Assembly (NCBI GenBank): GCA_035283845.1
Contig: DATESZ010000220.1
Span: 1 to 7,208 of the forward strand
From: DATESZ01 sp035283845
Lineage (GTDB): Bacteria; Desulfobacterota; Syntrophia; Syntrophales; JACQWR01
Length of the DNA: 7,208 bases
Direction: 5' to 3'
Shown: positions 4,055 to 7,208 of the stretch, in pieces
Numbering within the stretch: the stretch's first letter is position 1
Layout: every line of letters starts with the position of its first letter
Translations under genes and position numbers: made by a program
The notes under the pieces: generated by a model
The model's database searches: none
What the model saw: the letters and a program-made list of their open reading frames with translations, nothing else
What the model was told of the DNA's origin: nothing

Positions 4055-5686
4055 TCATGATTTGAAGGCATTACCTTTGTATATCGGCAGGGCGAAGTAA
4101 AACGTCGCCCCGCCCTCAGGGTTATTCACTGCCCATATACGCCCGCCATGAGCCGCAATGATGGATTTGCTGATGGAGAGTCCCATACCGAGACCTTCAG
4201 GCTTGGTAGTGTAAAAGGGCTCAAAAAGACGGTCAATTTCGGTTGTGTCCAATCCCGCCCCTGAGTCCTGAACGGCGACAACGATGTTGTTTGGTTCATC
4301 AACGGATGTCCGAATATGCATTTGGCGCCGCTTAAGATCTACATCAGCCAGTGAATCGCATGCATTAAGAATCAGGTTCATGAAAACATGTTGCAATTCT
4401 AAGCGATTGCCCTCGACATGAGGAATATCAGGGGCGAGATCCGGAGTTACATAGACGTTTCTATCGGTGATCTCGCGATGGAGGATTGTTAGCACCTCTC
4501 CAATGATTTCATTGATGTCAAGGATCACCGGATCTGTTTTTTCCCTCTTCAAAAAAGACAGGAGATGGCCAATCACCTCGCTCGCACGCCGGTCATCCTG
4601 GATAATGTCCATTAATGCATCCCGCACCTCATCGACAGCGGGTGTTTCTGATGACATAAAATTCTGAGCCGCCTGGGCGTTATTCAAGATTGCCGCAAGG
4701 GGCTGGCGGATTTCATGCGCAATGGAAGCGGCAAACTCGCCTACCGTTGCCAGGCGGCTGACCTGGGAGAGTTCTTTCCGTTGTTGCAGCAGCATCCGCT
4801 CTGCCAGTTTGCGCTCGGAGATATCGCGGAAGATGATGACTTTCCCGCTTTTGCCGAATTCCATCATAGCGATGGGTGTGCGGACTTCTTCAATAATGTA
4901 CTCCTTTCCCTCCTTGCTGGTGAGTATGCCCCCCTCTTCTCTAAACTGGTTTTCATGACCTTGGCGCAGGGCATACACTTCTTCCAACTGTCGCCCCGCT
5001 GCTTCTGAGGCATCCATCCCGACAAGCGATTGAGCTGCCCGGTTTATTAATAGGATACTTCCCTTGTGATCTACCGAAATAACTCCATCACCAATAGCAT
5101 AGAGGGTTTTCTCAGACTTGTCTTTTTCCCGTTGCAAATCAGTCAAGGTGCGCTCAAGCTTTCTGATCGGATAAGTGCGGAAAATAAAATAGATAAGGTA
5201 GCCGAGAAGCGAACTGAGAATTCCCAATAGGGCTGTCGTGATTATTTGTGTGCGCAGGGAATGTCTTACTACGATCGAACCGGCAAGTCGACCTGAGTCA
5301 AAGAACTTTGCGGAAACCGAAATTATCGGACGTGCTTCTGTAAATTCAGTTTTCGTGACAAGCTTGCCCGCCGCAGTGCGGATTTCCCGTTCATGTTCTT
5401 CCCCATAGGTCGAAGGTTGCGAGATAAGCTCCTTCAACCTTGTGCTCTCGAACTCCCACAGATCCGGCCTGGCCTGGATGATTGTTTCAATGGATTTTGC
5501 GAGAAAGGCGCCTTCTATCGTCAGAGTATGTTGTGTCCCGTGTAATGAAATAGCGTAATACACACTTGGTATTGCAATGGCAAAAACACTGGCCGTCAAG
5601 GCGCCCAGGAGGCTCATGAGCTTTGCGATGGATACTTTCGATTGCAATTGCACACCTTTGAAACTAAAAGGCATAAGTAACATCAC
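4055..5686 (-). CDS. Membrane sensor histidine kinase with PAS domain (FixL/NtrB-like)
   Basis: The protein has up to 543 residues. There are two transmembrane segments (about 23-46 and 148-169) flanking an extracytoplasmic sensor of about 100 residues, then a short coiled linker (175-195). A PAS domain follows (about 190-290, ending FRDISERK), then HisKA with H324 in SIAHEIRQPLAAILNNAQA. The HATPase_c domain has N437/N441, the G1 box DSGAG (474-478), the F box FEPFYTT and the G2 box GLGMG (498-502). All catalytic motifs are intact. The frame opens at GTG 5686, but ATG 5683 is better placed: AGGA lies 5 bases before it and it overlaps the previous stop as TGATG. This implies translational coupling to the phosphate-binding-like gene. 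That protein may have presented ligand to the sensor domain, which is inference. No intact response regulator follows. Confidence 0.9.
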   Translation of the reverse strand: MMLLMPFSFKGVQLQSKVSIAKLMSLLGALTASVFAIAIPSVYYAISLHGTQHTLTIEGAFLAKSIETIIQARPDLWEFESTRLKELISQPSTYGEEHEREIRTAAGKLVTKTEFTEARPIISVSAKFFDSGRLAGSIVVRHSLRTQIITTALLGILSSLLGYLIYFIFRTYPIRKLERTLTDLQREKDKSEKTLYAIGDGVISVDHKGSILLINRAAQSLVGMDASEAAGRQLEEVYALRQGHENQFREEGGILTSKEGKEYIIEEVRTPIAMMEFGKSGKVIIFRDISERKLAERMLLQQRKELSQVSRLATVGEFAASIAHEIRQPLAAILNNAQAAQNFMSSETPAVDEVRDALMDIIQDDRRASEVIGHLLSFLKREKTDPVILDINEIIGEVLTILHREITDRNVYVTPDLAPDIPHVEGNRLELQHVFMNLILNACDSLADVDLKRRQMHIRTSVDEPNNIVVAVQDSGAGLDTTEIDRLFEPFYTTKPEGLGMGLSISKSIIAAHGGRIWAVNNPEGGATFYFALPIYKGNAFKS

Positions 5687-6309
5687 TTTCCTGTGATCCG
5701 CTGTAAAGTCACATGGCCGTTATCAGAGAGAAGCTTTTGACCGTCCCTGGAAAAAACGAATTCTATAAAGTCTTTGATAGAACCCCTGTATTTATCCCTT
5801 TTGCAGACCAGATACATTGTCACGGCGTAGGGATATTTGCCGGTGGAGACATTGGAGAGCGTGGGGGCTGTCCCATCTACGGAGAGGGACTTAATCTTTC
5901 GCTTCTCTGCTGCTATCAGAGAGCCACTGGTTGTACCGAATGAACCAGGCGTCTTCTCGATTTGCTCGGCCGCTTCCTGATCCGTGTTACCGACAAACAC
6001 GCCAGGAATAGAATGGGCCTTCTCATGGGCCGACTTTAAGCCGGGGTTGGTACCTGCCAGATATGCCGACATACCATCGCTTAAAGCACGAAGAATAAGT
6101 CTTATGGGCGTCCCATCAGGCCAGGTCTTACGCTTTCCTGCATATATTTCTTCTATTTCCGCAAGCGTGAAGCCTATTGCTGGGTTTGAATCCTGTACCC
6201 CGAAGATAAAGGCGGTGCGGCCATAGGGCTCTTCGATGATCTCTGCAGACCATTCTTCTGGTTTGAGGGGACGGTAGGACAGTCCTATATCAATCTTATC
6301 TTCATTCAC
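5683..6309 (-). CDS. PstS-like phosphate ABC transporter substrate-binding protein, N-terminally truncated
   Basis: The family binds phosphate or a similar oxyanion in the periplasm. Residues after GTG 6309 match the body of PstS-like proteins: KIDIGLSYRPL, the E-I-Y-A-G-K segment with WPDGTPI, the LRALSDGM stretch, a T-P-G-S-F-G-T-T region, and the final YLVCKRDKYRGSIKDFIEF-V-F-S-x-D-G-Q-x-L-L element. Homology continues in frame upstream of 6309 (VQVLTSIGSTGGIKAV, to about 6370), and the frame is open to 6414, but there is no ATG, GTG or TTG there. The signal peptide and the first 40-50 residues are missing. The era stop (6387) lies where they should be. As it stands it could at best make a cytoplasmic fragment. 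It overlaps the kinase start by a few bases, so the pair formed one translational unit. Confidence 0.75.
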   Translation of the reverse strand: MNEDKIDIGLSYRPLKPEEWSAEIIEEPYGRTAFIFGVQDSNPAIGFTLAEIEEIYAGKRKTWPDGTPIRLILRALSDGMSAYLAGTNPGLKSAHEKAHSIPGVFVGNTDQEAAEQIEKTPGSFGTTSGSLIAAEKRKIKSLSVDGTAPTLSNVSTGKYPYAVTMYLVCKRDKYRGSIKDFIEFVFSRDGQKLLSDNGHVTLQRITGK

Positions 6310-6386
6310 TGCCTTTATGCCCCCGGTACTCCCGATGCTGGTGAGTACTTGGACGGTTACGGAAATATCGATGCTTAAACTTGCCT
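6310..6386 (-). pseudogene. In-frame homologous extension of the PstS-like gene without a start codon
   Basis: The minus-strand frame of the PstS-like gene continues here with the conserved phosphate-loop segment VQVLTSIGSTGGIKAV (G-S-(S/T)-G-G-I). It has no usable start codon and runs into the 3' end of era. This shows that the GTG at 6309 is not the original start and that a deletion joined the body of the gene to era. Confidence 0.65.
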
Positions 6387-7208
6387 TTATGAGTTCTTTC
6401 CATACCCTAATTCTTTAAGCGCCCTGGCATCATTCGTCCAGTCCTTGCGTACCTTGACAAACAATTCCAGATACACCCGTAAGGCAAAGAATTTTTCCAG
6501 GGACAGGCGCGCCTCCGTGCCGATCCGTTTCAGCATGGTCCCCTTTCTGCCGATAAGGATACCCTTTTGGGAATCCTTTTCCACAATGATCGATACCTGG
6601 ATGCGAAGCAGGTTGTTTTTCTCAATTTCCTTGAATGCATCAACGATAACGGCCATTGCGTAAGGTATCTCCTGCCTGGTAAGAAGGATCACCTTTTCTC
6701 TTATAATCTCGGCGGCAATAAACCGCTCAGTGCGATTCGTCATCATATCTTCGGGAAAATACTGGGGCCCTTCGGGAAGCAGTTTCCAGACCTCGTCAAG
6801 CAGGATATTGATACCGGCGTCGCTCAGGGCCGAAAGGGGAATGATCGCGGCAAAAGAGAAAAGTGTGTGGAACCGGTCGATCAACGGCAGGAGTGTTGTT
6901 TTTTCCACCAGGTCAATCTTGTTGATGACCAGGATGACCGGTATTTTTACATCTCTTAATGAATGCAAGACCAACTGATCATCATCCCGGCAGCCTGCGT
7001 TCGCTTCCACAACCATAAGCAGCAGTTCGCTGTCGCCGAAGGTATTCAAGGCCGCCTCCACCATATACCGGTTAAGGAGACTTGCCGGCTTGTGAATGCC
7101 GGGTGTATCGAGGAAGATCAGTTGCCCGTCCTTCCTGTTTCTGATACCCATAATCCTGTTGCGCGTAGTCTGAGGTTTATGGGTGGCAATGGCAATCTTC
7201 TCCCCGAT
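6387..7208 (-). CDS. era: Ribosome-assembly GTPase Era (5' partial)
   Basis: Era binds GTP and the 3' end of 16S rRNA during 30S maturation. 273 residues are visible. The frame runs to the window edge (IGEKIAIATHKPQTTRNRI precedes the ATG at 7151), so that ATG is not the start and about 25-30 residues, including the Walker A loop, lie outside. Seen inside are G2 (QTTRNRI), G3 DTPG (visible residues 34-37), G4 NKID (96-99) and G5 SAL (126-128). Next comes the linker with YFPEDMMTNRTERFIAAEIIREK, and then the KH domain with its GRKG loop (about nt 6540-6551) and the usual C-terminus F-V-K-V-R-x-x-W-x-x-(D/N). Length and order fit a normal Era. The related GTPase Der is excluded by the single G domain and KH end. 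It stops 78 bases before the GTG used downstream. Confidence 0.95.
   Translation of the reverse strand: MGEKIAIATHKPQTTRNRIMGIRNRKDGQLIFLDTPGIHKPASLLNRYMVEAALNTFGDSELLLMVVEANAGCRDDDQLVLHSLRDVKIPVILVINKIDLVEKTTLLPLIDRFHTLFSFAAIIPLSALSDAGINILLDEVWKLLPEGPQYFPEDMMTNRTERFIAAEIIREKVILLTRQEIPYAMAVIVDAFKEIEKNNLLRIQVSIIVEKDSQKGILIGRKGTMLKRIGTEARLSLEKFFALRVYLELFVKVRKDWTNDARALKELGYGKNS

Noticed and set aside
4715..5008. Plus-strand frames antisense to the kinase
   Set aside because: They mirror the well-supported kinase frame and lack initiation signals.
6567..6959. 130-codon plus-strand frame antisense to era
   Set aside because: It is a by-product of era codon usage on the other strand.
1..7208. CRISPR array, tRNA or rRNA genes
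   Set aside because: I saw no regularly spaced repeats with spacers, no cloverleaf with a TTC-arm motif and no rRNA signature on either strand.

Overview
The window looks like a chromosomal segment from an anaerobic bacterium of moderate GC, most likely a Desulfobacterota (syntroph or sulfate-reducer type) or a close relative. The clues are an nuoN 3' end followed by small cysteine-rich genes, an HdrB-like fragment, a FixJ-type two-component locus and C/G-rich dispersed palindromes. The taxonomic call is inference; no rRNA or marker gene is complete enough to fix it.

Layout. Positions 1-738 (+) hold the end of nuoN and two small metal-ligand-type proteins, each with a near-consensus Shine-Dalgarno. 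A third reading frame of this group starts at 754 with a good ribosome site but stops after 16 codons, where a stretch begins that reads on the minus strand like the decayed 3' end (domains V/VI) of a group IIC intron (about 803-900). Positions 1064-2206 (+) encode a membrane-anchored Mrr/PD-(D/E)xK-type nuclease with four tandem 45-residue repeats at its C-terminus. Positions 2207-2449 separate this block from the minus-strand block and show no gene.

From 2450 to the end all genes are on the minus strand. Read in transcription order they are: era (5' end outside the window); a PstS-like phosphate-binding protein lacking its N-terminus, whose homology begins at the era stop; a PAS/HisKA/HATPase sensor kinase translationally coupled to it; a palindromic repeat; a 22-codon scrap of a LuxR-type response regulator; the second half of a FixJ-type receiver domain; an uncharacterised 209-codon gene; a second copy of the palindromic repeat; and a chimeric ORF whose C-terminal half is the end of HdrB.

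Interpretation. Two housekeeping anchors (nuoN and era) flank about 5.6 kb of accreted and broken genes. The PstS-like protein, kinase and FixJ-type regulators probably formed a ligand-sensing two-component system. Both regulators and the binding protein are now truncated, so the intact kinase appears orphaned here. The two palindromes sit at or next to several breakpoints and are plausible sites of rearrangement. The most promising candidate for an undescribed system is the membrane-anchored nuclease with its 45-residue repeat array.
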